NCBI RefSeq assembly: GCF_024642105.1
Contig: NZ_JAHEBT010000054.1
Span: forward strand, 124,001 to 188,000
Direction of reading: 5' to 3'
Source of the DNA: Flavobacterium sp.
GTDB taxonomy: Bacteria > Bacteroidota > Bacteroidia > Flavobacteriales > Flavobacteriaceae
DNA length: 64,000 nucleotides
Shown here: positions 19,705-29,477 of the stretch, piece by piece
Numbering within the stretch: the first letter of the stretch is position 1
How the letters are laid out: each line of letters starts with the position of its first letter
The notes under the pieces: generated by a model
The model's database searches: none
What the model was told of the DNA's origin: nothing
What the model saw: only the letters and a program-made list of their open reading frames with translations
Program-made: the position numbers and the translations under genes

Positions 19705-20361
19705 ATGACTAAAAAAGCATTTATATTCGACCTTGACGGCGTAATTGTCGATACGGCTAAATACCATTATTTAGCTTGGAAAAAAATCGCAACCGACTTA
19801 GGTATCGAATTCACACACGAACACAACGAATTATTAAAAGGAGTAAGCCGCGTGCGCTCACTCGATATTATTTTAGGCTTAGGACAAGTCGAAGCTTCTC
19901 AGGAGCAAAAAGACCAATGGTTGATTCAAAAAAACGAAGATTACTTATCTTATTTAGTAGATATGGATCAGAGTGAAATTCTTCCTGGAGTGATGCCCGT
20001 ATTGGAATTTTTGAAAGCCAACCAACAGCCCATCGCTTTGGGTTCAGCAAGTAAAAACGCACGACCTATTTTAGAAAAAACAGGAATTCTATCTTATTTT
20101 GATGCCATTGTTGACGGAAATGATGTAAGCAACGCCAAACCAGACCCTGAAGTTTTTCTTCAAGCAGCACAAAAATTAGGTATTACTAATGAAAACTCCA
20201 TTGTTTTTGAGGATTCGGTTGCTGGAATTCAAGCCGCTAATAGTGCATCTATGACCAGTATTGGAATTGGAGATGCTACCATTTTAAACGAAGCTAAATT
20301 CAATTTTAAAGACTTCACTTTTATAGACGAAGCATTTTTAAATTCACTTATAAATAATTAA
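19705..20361 (+). CDS. pgmB: Beta-phosphoglucomutase
   Basis: This is a 218-residue HAD-superfamily phosphatase-fold enzyme with motif I DLDGVIVDTAKYH (nucleophile and acid Asp), the cap-domain KGVSR motif, motif II GSASKN, and motif IV FEDSVAGI. It converts beta-glucose-1-phosphate to glucose-6-phosphate. It sits directly before the maltose phosphorylase that makes its substrate, a classic pairing. Confidence 0.94.
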   Translation: MTKKAFIFDLDGVIVDTAKYHYLAWKKIATDLGIEFTHEHNELLKGVSRVRSLDIILGLGQVEASQEQKDQWLIQKNEDYLSYLVDMDQSEILPGVMPVLEFLKANQQPIALGSASKNARPILEKTGILSYFDAIVDGNDVSNAKPDPEVFLQAAQKLGITNENSIVFEDSVAGIQAANSASMTSIGIGDATILNEAKFNFKDFTFIDEAFLNSLINN

Positions 20362-20419
20362 AAATTGAAATCGGGACCAATTGCCCCCTTTTCAAATTTC
20401 AAATTTTCAAATTAAAAAA

Positions 20420-22723
20420 ATGAACCAAGATTATATTAAACCAGACAACTGGTCGATTATTGAAGAAGGATTTGATGTAGAAAGAGTAAAATCATCCGAA
20501 AGTCTTTTTAGTATTGGAAACGGTGCTATGGGGCAACGTGCCAATTTTGAAGAAACCTATTCAGGCGAAACCTTCCAAGGAAGTTATATTGCCGGAATCT
20601 ACTACCCTGACAAAACCAAAGTGGGCTGGTGGAAAAATGGCTATCCAGAATATTTTGCCAAAGTATTGAACGCACCCAATTGGATTGGAATCGACATCGA
20701 AATCAACGGTGAAAATTTAGATTTGCACAACTGTGCTACGGTTCGTAATTTCCGCCGTGAATTGAACATGAAAGAAGGATGGTACCAACGTTCTTTTGAA
20801 GCTAGTTTGCAAAACGGAACCGAAATTGCAGTCAACGTAAAACGTTTTCTGTCTTTAGATTTGGACGAAGTAGGAATCATCAATTATGAAATTTCTCCTT
20901 TGAACAAAGACGCCAAAATTGTGTACAAACCCTATATCGATGCAGGTGTAACCAATGAAGATGCCAACTGGGAAGAAAAATTTTGGGAACCATTAGAAGT
21001 GAAAAAAGGAAGCAATGAGGCATTTGTAACGGCTCAAACGTTCAAAACGCATTTCAAAGCAACTACTTTTATGCACAATAGCATTTGGGCCAATGGAAAA
21101 AACGAAAACATTTCGCCTGTTGCCATTGATGCTACCAACGAAAAAATCCAACACAGTTACGAAACCGTAATTGCCAAAGGTCAAACGTCTGCGATTCAGA
21201 AAATTGGTGGATACACTGTTTCGATGAATCATGCTAACACGCAAACAGCAGCGGAAAATGTTATTAAATCGGCTTTAGCCAAAGGATATGAAGTCCTTTT
21301 AGAAGAACAAAAAGTAGCTTGGGCTAAAATCTGGGAAATGTCGGACATCACTATCGAAGGCGATGTGAAAGCACAACAAGGAATTCGTTTCAATATTTTC
21401 CAATTGAACCAAACCTATTTAGGAAAAGATTCTCGTTTGAATATTGGACCAAAAGGATTTACCGGAGAAAAATACGGCGGTTCTACTTATTGGGACACCG
21501 AAGCGTATTGTATTCCTTTCTACATGGCAACCAAAGACCAAGAAGTAGCCCGTAATTTATTGACCTATCGTTACAACCAGTTGGACAAAGCCATTGAAAA
21601 TGCAGGCAAATTAGGATTTACCAATGGCGCTGCTTTGTATCCAATGGTAACCATGAACGGAGAAGAATGCCACAACGAATGGGAAATCACATTCGAGGAA
21701 ATCCACAGAAATGGTGCGATTGCCTTTGCTATCTTTAACTATTACCGCTTTACGGGAGATTACAGTTATATTCCTGAAAAAGGATTGGAAGTATTGATTG
21801 GTATTGCTCGTTTTTGGCACCAAAGAGCTACTTTCTCAACGAATAAAAATCAGTATGTGATTTTAGGCGTTACTGGTCCAAACGAATACGAAAACAATGT
21901 CAACAATAACTTCTACACGAACTATATTGCCAAATGGTGTATTGATTATGCCGCAGACCAAATTCAAAAAGTTTCGTTAGAATATCCATCCGATCACAAA
22001 CGCATTATCGAAAAAGTAAATTTATCGAATGCCGAATTGCAAGAATGGAAAAAAGTAGCCGACAATATGTACTTTCCACAATCTGAAGAATTAGGAGTGT
22101 ATCTACAACAAGACGGATTTTTGGATAAAGAATTAGTTCGCGTTGCCGATTTAGACAGAAGTCAACGCCCAATCAACCAAAAATGGTCTTGGGATAGAAT
22201 TTTACGTTCGCCTTACATCAAACAAGCCGATGTATTGCAATGTTTTTACTTCTTTGAAGATCATTTCTCTAAAGAACAATTGAAAAATAACTTTGAATTC
22301 TACGAGTCGTTTACGGTGCATGAAAGTTCGCTTTCGCCTTGTGTTCACTCTATTCAAGCCGCTGTTTTGGATAAAATGGAAATGGCATACACCTTCTATT
22401 TAAGAACCTCTCGTTTGGACTTAGACGATTACAATAAAGAAGTGGAAGAAGGATGTCATATTACATCTATGGCGGGGACTTGGATGAGTATCGTAGAAGG
22501 TTTTGGTGGTATGCGTGTAAAAGACAACACCTTGCATTTTGCTCCAAAAATACCGAAAGAATGGCAAGGATATTCATTCAAAATCAATTTCAGAAACCAA
22601 ATTGTAAAAGTATCCGTAAATCAAAAAGCAACTCAAATTGCTTTGGAAGGTAACAACGCTATTACTGTTGTGGTGAATGGTAAAAAGGTTGATGTTGAAG
22701 CAAATGGTTTAGTGAACATATAA
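20420..22723 (+). CDS. GH65 maltose phosphorylase
   Basis: This 767-residue cytoplasmic enzyme is read from the ATG at 20420; 13 codons further upstream are in frame but translate to low-complexity sequence. It has the beta-sandwich N-domain (SLFSIGNGAMGQRANFEE) and the (alpha/alpha)6 barrel with GGSTYWDTEAY. The catalytic stretch EECHNEWEITFEEIHRNGA contains the general acid Glu. The C-terminal GMRVKDNTLHFAPKIP is also typical. GH65 maltose phosphorylases split maltose with phosphate into glucose and beta-glucose-1-phosphate. The adjacent pgmB supports maltose over trehalose or kojibiose. Confidence 0.92.
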   Translation: MNQDYIKPDNWSIIEEGFDVERVKSSESLFSIGNGAMGQRANFEETYSGETFQGSYIAGIYYPDKTKVGWWKNGYPEYFAKVLNAPNWIGIDIEINGENLDLHNCATVRNFRRELNMKEGWYQRSFEASLQNGTEIAVNVKRFLSLDLDEVGIINYEISPLNKDAKIVYKPYIDAGVTNEDANWEEKFWEPLEVKKGSNEAFVTAQTFKTHFKATTFMHNSIWANGKNENISPVAIDATNEKIQHSYETVIAKGQTSAIQKIGGYTVSMNHANTQTAAENVIKSALAKGYEVLLEEQKVAWAKIWEMSDITIEGDVKAQQGIRFNIFQLNQTYLGKDSRLNIGPKGFTGEKYGGSTYWDTEAYCIPFYMATKDQEVARNLLTYRYNQLDKAIENAGKLGFTNGAALYPMVTMNGEECHNEWEITFEEIHRNGAIAFAIFNYYRFTGDYSYIPEKGLEVLIGIARFWHQRATFSTNKNQYVILGVTGPNEYENNVNNNFYTNYIAKWCIDYAADQIQKVSLEYPSDHKRIIEKVNLSNAELQEWKKVADNMYFPQSEELGVYLQQDGFLDKELVRVADLDRSQRPINQKWSWDRILRSPYIKQADVLQCFYFFEDHFSKEQLKNNFEFYESFTVHESSLSPCVHSIQAAVLDKMEMAYTFYLRTSRLDLDDYNKEVEEGCHITSMAGTWMSIVEGFGGMRVKDNTLHFAPKIPKEWQGYSFKINFRNQIVKVSVNQKATQIALEGNNAITVVVNGKKVDVEANGLVNI

Positions 22724-22732
22724 CCAAACAAG

Positions 22733-22845
22733 ACTGGATTAAAGTCCAGCCTTTGAATATAGGTCGAACCTACGGCTCTCGGAAATAGACCAAAGTTCCG
22801 TAGGAACGACTCATTATTTAACAACGGATTTTAATCCGTTGGTTG
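22733..22845. repeat. REP-like interspersed hairpin unit
   Basis: The gap holds two hairpins (GACTGGATTAAAGTCCAG at 22733 onward; CAACGGATTTTAATCCGTTG at 22821 onward) around a GC-richer core with AACCTACGG and TTCCGTAGG, which can pair with each other. The layout looks like a dispersed chromosomal repeat of Bacteroidota rather than a terminator, since neither hairpin ends in a T-run. Confidence 0.5.
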
Positions 22846-22868
22846 CCTAGGTAAAAAATAAAATTGCT

Positions 22869-23777
22869 ATGAAGAAAGTCTTCTTTTTACTACTAACATC
22901 CATTGCTTTTGGGCAGGTACCGAAAGCGAGTATAGGTACTATACAACGACTTGAAAACTTCCAATCCAACTATGTGGATTCGAGAAATATCGATGTTTGG
23001 TTGCCGAATGGGTATTCCAATACTCAAAAATATGCGGTCTTATACATGCACGATGGGAATATGTTGTACGACGCCGAAACGACTTGGAACAAGCAATCCT
23101 GGGAAGTAGATGAAGTAGCTGGTAAATTGATACAAAAAGGAAAAACCAAACCATTTATTGTCGTTGGAATTTGGAATAACAATCAAAAACGCCATCCTGA
23201 ATATTTTCCGCAAAAACCTTACGAAAGTTTAAGTCCAATACAAAAAGACACCATTACAGCTCAGTTACAAAAAGCCGGGAGAACAAAAGAAGTCTTTCAA
23301 CCCATTTCTGATTTGTATTTAAAATTTTTAGTAACCGAATTAAAACCCTACATCGACGAACATTTTTCTACTTTAAAAAACAGAGAAAATACTGTAATTG
23401 CGGGTTCTAGTATGGGCGGATTGATTTCTATGTATGCTATCTGCGAATATCCTGAGGTTTTTGGTGGGGCAGCTTGTATTTCCACCCATTGGCCAGGCAC
23501 ATTTAGTTCTCAGAACAATCCGATTCCTGATGCTTTCATCAACTATATGGATTCCCATTTGCCTAACCCAAAAACACATACAATCTATTTTGATTATGGC
23601 AATAAAACACTTGATGCCTTGTACCCTGATTTACAGAAAAAAGTAGATGTATTGATGCAAAAAAAAGGTTTTACAAACACCAATTGGACTACTCAATTTT
23701 TTGATGGAAAAGACCATTCCGAAAAATCGTGGGCAGAACGACTGAATATTCCATTACAATTTTTATTAAAAAAATAA
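22869..23777 (+). CDS. Secreted alpha/beta-hydrolase (esterase D/Fes-like)
   Basis: This is a 302-residue protein with a short signal peptide (MKKVFFLLLTSIAFGQ). The fold signature includes VWLPNGYSNTQKYAVLYMHDG and the nucleophile elbow AGSSMGGLISM (Ser in GSSMGG). A late DGKDHSEKSW provides the catalytic His, as in the putative esterase (PF00756) family. It lies 145 bases after maltose phosphorylase and 3 bases before a GH13 gene, so it belongs to the maltodextrin operon. It may remove acyl decorations from substrates or act on another ester; the substrate is unknown. Confidence 0.85.
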   Translation: MKKVFFLLLTSIAFGQVPKASIGTIQRLENFQSNYVDSRNIDVWLPNGYSNTQKYAVLYMHDGNMLYDAETTWNKQSWEVDEVAGKLIQKGKTKPFIVVGIWNNNQKRHPEYFPQKPYESLSPIQKDTITAQLQKAGRTKEVFQPISDLYLKFLVTELKPYIDEHFSTLKNRENTVIAGSSMGGLISMYAICEYPEVFGGAACISTHWPGTFSSQNNPIPDAFINYMDSHLPNPKTHTIYFDYGNKTLDALYPDLQKKVDVLMQKKGFTNTNWTTQFFDGKDHSEKSWAERLNIPLQFLLKK

Positions 23778-23780
23778 ATT

Positions 23781-25619
23781 ATGAAGAAATTACTCTTTTT
23801 ATTACTTAGTACAACATTTGCATTCGCTCAAATAGACAGAGTTGAACCTCCTTTTTGGTATGCTGGCATGAATCTATCAGAAGTGCAAATTATGTTTTAT
23901 GGAAAAAAAATTGCTCAAAATGACGTTTCAGTTTCCAATGGTGTCATCATTAAAACCATTCAGAAAACAGAAAATCCCAATTATCTTTTTGTAACTATTG
24001 ACACCAAAAATATAGCGGCGCAAGAGCTACTTTTTTCTTTTTCAAAAAACAAGAAAGTAGCTTTTACATACCAATACAGTTTAAAATCAAGGAGAGAAAA
24101 TTCGCGTTTCCGCAAAGGATTTGATAGCTCCGACATGATTTATCTATTGATGCCCGATCGTTTTGCTAATGGTAATCCGAACAATGACAGCACCAAAGAA
24201 ACGATTGAAAAAGCCAATCGTGCTAATAAGGACGGACGTCACGGGGGTGATATAGAAGGAATCATCAAAAACCTAGACTACATCAAATCATTGGGAGCTA
24301 CCGCACTTTGGCCTACCCCACTTTGCGAAGACAATGACGAAAGAGGATCGTATCATACTTACGGTCAATCCGATGTGTACAAAATCGATTCACGATATGG
24401 AACCAATGAAGATTATGTTCGATTGAGTGCCGAATTACACCAACGCGGTATGAAGAACATCATGGATTATGTGACCAATCATTGGGGATACCAACATTGG
24501 ATGATGAACGACTTACCTACTTACGATTGGATTCATCAATTCCCAGGTTTTAAGCAAACCAATTACCGAATGACCTCTCAATTTGATCCCAATGCTTCCA
24601 AAACAGACGCTACAATGTGTATGGATGGATGGTTTGTAAAATCGATGCCCGATTTGAACCAATCGAATCCTTTGGTGTTAAATTATTTAATTCAAAATGC
24701 TATTTGGTGGATTGAATATGCCGACTTAGATGGGTTCCGAGTAGACACCTATTCGTATTGCGACAAGAAGGGAATTGCAACTTGGACCAAAGCCATTACA
24801 GACGAATATCCACATTTCAACATCGTAGGAGAAGTTTGGATGCACGACCAAGCTCAAATGGCCTATTGGCAAAAAGACAGTAAAATTGGCGCCATTCAAA
24901 GCTACAATTCCAACCTCCCTTCCGTAATGGATTTTACGCTACATGATGCTATTGGCGGAGGCGTTTTCAACGAGAGTAAAGCCAATTGGGACAAAGGAAT
25001 TATAAAAGTGTATGAAAATTTCACCAATGATTTTTTGTATCCTAACACTAACAACATGTTGGTTTTTGCCGAAAATCATGATACCAATCGTTTCAACCAA
25101 ATCTACCAAAGTGATTTCAAAAAGTACCAAATGGCGATGAGTTTGGTAGCTACCGTTCGTGGTATTCCGCAATTGTATTATGGTTCTGAAATTGGAATGA
25201 AAGGAGATAAGAATGTGGGGGATGGTGATATTCGCCACGATTTCCCTGGCGGATGGAAAGGCGATACCAACAATGCTTTTTCGGCCGAAGGTCGTACTAA
25301 AGAACAACAACAATTTTTTGATTTTACAGCCAAATTATTCAATTGGAGAAAAGGCAAATCAGTCATTCACACCGGAAAAACAACGCATTATATTCCTGAA
25401 AACAACGTCTATACTTATTTTAGATACAATGATTCCGAAAGCGTAATGGTAATCATCAACAATTCGGATGAAAAACAAGGTGTGGCTGTTGCTCGTTTTC
25501 AAGAAAACACCCAACACTATTCAACAGGAAAAGATGTAATTTCCGGACAAACCATCAACATCAAAAACAACATTACTATCGAGGCTAAATCAGCGTTGAT
25601 TCTTGAATTACAACATTAA
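23781..25619 (+). CDS. Periplasmic GH13 neopullulanase/cyclomaltodextrinase-type enzyme (SusA-like)
   Basis: This 612-residue protein has a signal peptide (LLSTTFAFAQ). An N-terminal cyclomaltodextrinase-type beta domain (VEPPFWYAGMNLSEVQIMFYG) covers residues ~20-110. The GH13 barrel has MDYVTNHWG, GFRVDTYSY (nucleophile Asp), VGEVWMHD (acid/base Glu) and ENHDTNRF. A C-terminal beta domain closes it. It lacks a T9SS tail, so the periplasm is the likely site, where it would trim imported oligosaccharides. It lies 3 bases after the esterase gene. Confidence 0.92.
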   Translation: MKKLLFLLLSTTFAFAQIDRVEPPFWYAGMNLSEVQIMFYGKKIAQNDVSVSNGVIIKTIQKTENPNYLFVTIDTKNIAAQELLFSFSKNKKVAFTYQYSLKSRRENSRFRKGFDSSDMIYLLMPDRFANGNPNNDSTKETIEKANRANKDGRHGGDIEGIIKNLDYIKSLGATALWPTPLCEDNDERGSYHTYGQSDVYKIDSRYGTNEDYVRLSAELHQRGMKNIMDYVTNHWGYQHWMMNDLPTYDWIHQFPGFKQTNYRMTSQFDPNASKTDATMCMDGWFVKSMPDLNQSNPLVLNYLIQNAIWWIEYADLDGFRVDTYSYCDKKGIATWTKAITDEYPHFNIVGEVWMHDQAQMAYWQKDSKIGAIQSYNSNLPSVMDFTLHDAIGGGVFNESKANWDKGIIKVYENFTNDFLYPNTNNMLVFAENHDTNRFNQIYQSDFKKYQMAMSLVATVRGIPQLYYGSEIGMKGDKNVGDGDIRHDFPGGWKGDTNNAFSAEGRTKEQQQFFDFTAKLFNWRKGKSVIHTGKTTHYIPENNVYTYFRYNDSESVMVIINNSDEKQGVAVARFQENTQHYSTGKDVISGQTINIKNNITIEAKSALILELQH

Positions 25620-25622
25620 TCA

Positions 25623-25739
25623 AACCATTAAGAAATTAAGATTCATTAAGAAGAAAACAATATTAATAGCAAAAAAAGAATAATTAAAAACCTTTCTAAT
25701 AGTACAATAAAACTTAATACCCTTAATCCCTTAATGGTT
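25623..25739. repeat. Intergenic inverted repeat between two GH13 genes
   Basis: AACCATTAAG at 25623-25632 and its exact complement CTTAATGGTT at 25730-25739 bracket an AT-rich gap with several ATTAAG copies. It resembles small dispersed repeats of flavobacterial intergenic regions. No clear terminator is visible. Confidence 0.4.
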
Positions 25740-25757
25740 AAAACTAAATCAAATATT

Positions 25758-27416
25758 ATGAAAAAAAATGTTTTATTACTAGCTCTTTTGGCTGTATTCA
25801 TTTCGTCAAATGAAACACAAGCACAAAACAAAAAAATAACTCGCACTACACCTTTTGTTTGGGAAGCTGCCAATGTATATTTCCTATTGACGGATCGTTT
25901 CAATAATGCAGACCAAACCAATGATAGCAACTTCAACCGTACCAAACCAACCGGAAAATTACGTGGGTTCATGGGTGGAGACATCAAAGGAATTACACAA
26001 AAAATCGAAGACGGCTATTTTGACCGATTAGGTATCAATGCCATTTGGATGACACCTTTGGTAGAACAAATCCACGATGGGACTGATGAAGGAACGGGCT
26101 ACAGTTATGCTTTTCACGGGTATTGGGCAAAAGATTGGACGGCATTAGATCCTAACTTTGGAACTCCTGCCGAATTAAAAATGATGGTAGAGAAAGCCCA
26201 TCAACACGGCATTCGTGTTATTTTTGATGGCGTTATCAACCACACTGGTCCTGTTACACCACAAGATGCTCTTTGGCCAGAAAATTGGGTACGAACAAGC
26301 CCAGCTTGCGATTACAAAAACTACGCAAATACAACCGCTTGTACCTTGGTAGCCAATCTTCCTGACACACGTACTGAAAGCGAACAAAATGTTGAATTGC
26401 CTGCTGTTTTGGTAGAAAAATGGAAAAAAGAAGGCCGCTACGAACAAGAAGTGAAAGAATTAGATGCTTTCTTTGCTCGTACAGGCTACCCAAGAGCACC
26501 AAAATATTACATCATCAAATGGTTAACCGATTATGTTACCGAATACGGAATTGACGGTTACCGTGCCGATACTGCCAAACATATTGAAGAAGGTGTTTGG
26601 GCTGAATTCAAAAAACAATGCAATTATGCTTTTGCTACTTGGAAGAAAAATAATCCTTCAAAAGTATTGGATAACAATAGCTTTTTTACAACAGCTGAAG
26701 TTTCTGGTTATAACTTAGGTGGCGGACTATACTATGAATTTAGCGACAAAAAAGTAAATTATTTTGCCAATGGATTCAATAGTCTAATCAATTTCGAATT
26801 CAAAAATGAAGCAAAAAAAGACTATGAAGACTTATTTTCTTACTATTCTAGTAAATTACAAAATGAATTGAAAGGATTTGGAGTATTGAACTTTATTTCT
26901 TCTCATGATGAATCGGCGCCTTTTGATGGTAAGCGAGAAAAAGCAATCGAAAGTGCCACTAAATTATTGTTAGCACCTGGAACTGCTCAAGTCTATTATG
27001 GAGATGAATCGGCTCGTAGCTTAGTGATTGAAGGGACTCAAGGCGATGCAACACTGCGTTCATTCATGAATTGGGATGATATAAAAAACAACCCAAGCAC
27101 TCAAAAAACTTTGGCCCACTGGCAAAAATTAGGATTGTTTAGAAAAAATCACCCTGCGATAGGTGCTGGTGTTCATCAAAAAATATCAGCTAGTCCTTAT
27201 GTATTTAGTCGTAATTATACGCAAGGAAAATATAGCGACCAAGTAGTGGTGGGGCTAAATTTAGCCAAAGGCAAAAAAACAATTGCAACAGGAACTATAT
27301 TCAAAAACGGAGCAAAAGTAAAAGATGCTTATTCTGGGAAAGAAGCTGTTGTTGCTAATGGAAAAGCAAGTATAGATTCTGACTTTGATTTGGTTCTTCT
27401 GGAATTGAAAAAATAA
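25758..27416 (+). CDS. Secreted GH13 alpha-amylase
   Basis: This is a 552-residue enzyme, chosen to start at the ATG 25758 because a signal peptide (LLLALLAVFISSNETQAQ) follows directly. GH13 regions are visible: FDGVINHTG, GYRADTAKHIEEG (nucleophile), FTTAEVSG (acid/base Glu) and SSHDESAPF. A C-terminal all-beta domain follows. A long insert with paired Cys (ACDYKNYANTTACT) lies after region I. It is the last gene of the rightward maltodextrin operon and would hydrolyse alpha-1,4-glucans outside the cytoplasm. Confidence 0.92.
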   Translation: MKKNVLLLALLAVFISSNETQAQNKKITRTTPFVWEAANVYFLLTDRFNNADQTNDSNFNRTKPTGKLRGFMGGDIKGITQKIEDGYFDRLGINAIWMTPLVEQIHDGTDEGTGYSYAFHGYWAKDWTALDPNFGTPAELKMMVEKAHQHGIRVIFDGVINHTGPVTPQDALWPENWVRTSPACDYKNYANTTACTLVANLPDTRTESEQNVELPAVLVEKWKKEGRYEQEVKELDAFFARTGYPRAPKYYIIKWLTDYVTEYGIDGYRADTAKHIEEGVWAEFKKQCNYAFATWKKNNPSKVLDNNSFFTTAEVSGYNLGGGLYYEFSDKKVNYFANGFNSLINFEFKNEAKKDYEDLFSYYSSKLQNELKGFGVLNFISSHDESAPFDGKREKAIESATKLLLAPGTAQVYYGDESARSLVIEGTQGDATLRSFMNWDDIKNNPSTQKTLAHWQKLGLFRKNHPAIGAGVHQKISASPYVFSRNYTQGKYSDQVVVGLNLAKGKKTIATGTIFKNGAKVKDAYSGKEAVVANGKASIDSDFDLVLLELKK

Positions 27417-27424
27417 ATTTAGAC

Positions 27425-27457
27425 AACCCTTCCAGCCTTTAAAAGGCTGGAAGGGTT
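27425..27457. terminator. Strong hairpin ending the maltodextrin operon
   Basis: A perfect 15-bp stem (AACCCTTCCAGCCTT and complement) has a 3-nt loop. GC-rich pairing and its place 9 bases after the last stop support termination, although the downstream T-run is weak. The same sequence type could be a dispersed repeat. Confidence 0.65.
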
Positions 27458-27507
27458 AATAGGTTGGATAGTTTTAATTCTTACCTTTGTCCGTTCAAAT
27501 TCAAAAT

Positions 27508-28734
27508 ATGAATCAAGACTTTGATATTATTATTGTAGGAGGTGGAGCTGCTGGATTTTTTTCGGCTATCAACATCGTAGAAAACAATCCAAAACTCAAA
27601 GTGGCGATTCTTGAACGTGGTAAGGAAGTCCTTTCCAAAGTTCGTGTTTCAGGAGGAGGACGTTGCAATGTGACTCATGCTTGTTTTGAACCCAACGAAT
27701 TGGTTAAATTTTACCCAAGGGGCGAAAAAGAATTACGCGGTCCATTTCATCAATTTTGCTCTGGAGACACCATAGAATGGTTTGAAAAGCACGGAGTCGA
27801 ACTTAAAATCGAAGACGATGGTAGAATGTTTCCCGTTTCCAATTCTTCTCAAACCATCATAGACTGTTTTTTAAATACCAGTCATCAATTAGGCATTACC
27901 ATTGTAACGGGACAAAGTGTGCAATCCATTTTCAATACAGAAGGCTCGGTAGGAAATTGTTGGAAAATTGACACTCAAAACGAAACCTTCTTAGCCGAAA
28001 AACTGATTTTGGCTACAGGAAGCAATCCTAAAATTTGGGATCTGTTGCATACGTTTGGTCACGCCATTATCACCCCTGTCCCTTCCCTATTTACCTTTAA
28101 TATCAAAGATACCCGCATTAAAGAATTACCCGGTATTGCCACTCAAGTAACCGTTAAAGTTAAGGATACCAAACTCGAGTCAACCGGGCCTTTATTAATC
28201 ACCCATTGGGGAATGAGCGGCCCTGCGATTTTGAAATTATCTGCTTGGGGAGCGCGTATCTTACACGATAAAAACTACCAATTTACTATCGAAGTCAATT
28301 GGCTCAACGATAGAGATACTGAGGAAGCCGAAATTCTTTTGAAAGAACTCAAACAAGAACATGCCAAAAAAACGGTGGCTAAAAAGTCGCCTTTAGAATT
28401 GCAAAATCGGTTGTGGGAAAGTTTGGTTCTAGCCTCAGGAATTAGCAACGAAACCAAATGGGCCGATTTGTCAAAAATCCAATTGCAAAACTTGGCGAAC
28501 CAACTTACCAAAGGTGTTTTTCAAGTCAATGGCAAAAGTACTTTTAAAGAAGAATTTGTTACTGCGGGAGGAATTGATTTAAAAGAAATCAATTTCAAAA
28601 CCATGGAAAGCAAATTACATCCTAACCTTTATTTTGCTGGCGAAATTGTCAATATTGATGCTATTACAGGTGGATTCAACTTCCAGAATGCGTGGACCAG
28701 TGGTTTTTTAGTAGCAAACGCCATTACGGAGTAA
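27508..28734 (+). CDS. NAD(P)/FAD-dependent oxidoreductase, HI0933/BaiN-like family
   Basis: This 408-residue flavoprotein starts at the ATG 27508; an upstream in-frame TTG is not needed. The dinucleotide-binding motif IIIVGGGAAGFFSA is at the N-terminus. Family hallmarks are SGGGRCNVTHA near residue 50 and a C-terminal TAGGIDLKEIN...YFAGEIVNIDAITGGFNFQNAWTSG. The family is widespread and mostly uncharacterised. It stands alone between two hairpin/promoter regions. Confidence 0.93.
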   Translation: MNQDFDIIIVGGGAAGFFSAINIVENNPKLKVAILERGKEVLSKVRVSGGGRCNVTHACFEPNELVKFYPRGEKELRGPFHQFCSGDTIEWFEKHGVELKIEDDGRMFPVSNSSQTIIDCFLNTSHQLGITIVTGQSVQSIFNTEGSVGNCWKIDTQNETFLAEKLILATGSNPKIWDLLHTFGHAIITPVPSLFTFNIKDTRIKELPGIATQVTVKVKDTKLESTGPLLITHWGMSGPAILKLSAWGARILHDKNYQFTIEVNWLNDRDTEEAEILLKELKQEHAKKTVAKKSPLELQNRLWESLVLASGISNETKWADLSKIQLQNLANQLTKGVFQVNGKSTFKEEFVTAGGIDLKEINFKTMESKLHPNLYFAGEIVNIDAITGGFNFQNAWTSGFLVANAITE

Positions 28735-28785
28735 TATTATTTTTTTACTTATAATTTAAAATTAATAATTATTGATTTAAAATTA

Positions 28786-28816
28786 TTTTGTTTTACAAAA
28801 AAAGTTTGTAGTTTTG
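28786..28816 (+). promoter_or_regulatory. Bacteroidota-type promoter
   Basis: TTTTG (28786-28790) and TAGTTTTG (28809-28816) are separated by 18 bases, fitting the -33 TTTG / -7 TAnnTTTG pattern. It lies about 50 bases before the membrane-protein gene at 28866. Confidence 0.65.
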
Positions 28817-28865
28817 GAGCTGAATTTACCCAATTAATTTTCCTCTTAGCCCCAATCTTACCCAA

Positions 28866-29477
28866 ATGAATACCATTACTGCCCGAATTCAACTCATCAA
28901 TAGTTACAGACCACTATTAACCACTAAAGACAAACCCTTAAGAACCAGAATAGTAAATTGCCAAATAGCATTATACTTTTCGGGAATATTATTTTTGGTA
29001 ACCTCAAGTATCGGCTTTGTCACTATATTAATAGAATTAGCAGGAATTCAGGATGTATTCGATTGGAATAAAATGGGATATTTGGCATTGCTTTTAATTG
29101 GCAGTAGTTTCAATTTTCAGAATAGTGTATACCAATACTTACTTTTAAAACACATTCAATTTTTAAAAAATAACTCCGAACAATTTGTAGAATGGGAAAT
29201 CAACAAAACCCTTCAGAAAATCATCAAACAATTAAACAAGCCAATCAAGTCTAAAATTTTAATTGTTACCGCAGGATGTATAATCACTGGTGCGTTCATG
29301 AATTTTTCAGGAAATGGCCAATTCAGTTATTGGAATTTTTTTAAAATACCTTTTGTATTCTATACCTTCTATTTTTTAAAACTATTTTGGAATAAATACA
29401 AACAACTCGTAGAACACTTAATACAAGTAGAAATTGAATCTCAACTAACAATTCAACCACCAAATACTAGCCGTTAA
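28866..29477 (+). CDS. Uncharacterised membrane protein, about four segments
   Basis: This 203-residue protein is not recognised. It has hydrophobic stretches at ~33-58, 69-90, 131-150 and 160-175, separated by a basic, helical cytoplasmic-looking stretch (EINKTLQKIIKQLNKPIKS). A well-formed promoter precedes it. Its 3' end overlaps the convergent tspO-like gene by 33 bases, which may give mutual antisense interference. Confidence 0.75.
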   Translation: MNTITARIQLINSYRPLLTTKDKPLRTRIVNCQIALYFSGILFLVTSSIGFVTILIELAGIQDVFDWNKMGYLALLLIGSSFNFQNSVYQYLLLKHIQFLKNNSEQFVEWEINKTLQKIIKQLNKPIKSKILIVTAGCIITGAFMNFSGNGQFSYWNFFKIPFVFYTFYFLKLFWNKYKQLVEHLIQVEIESQLTIQPPNTSR

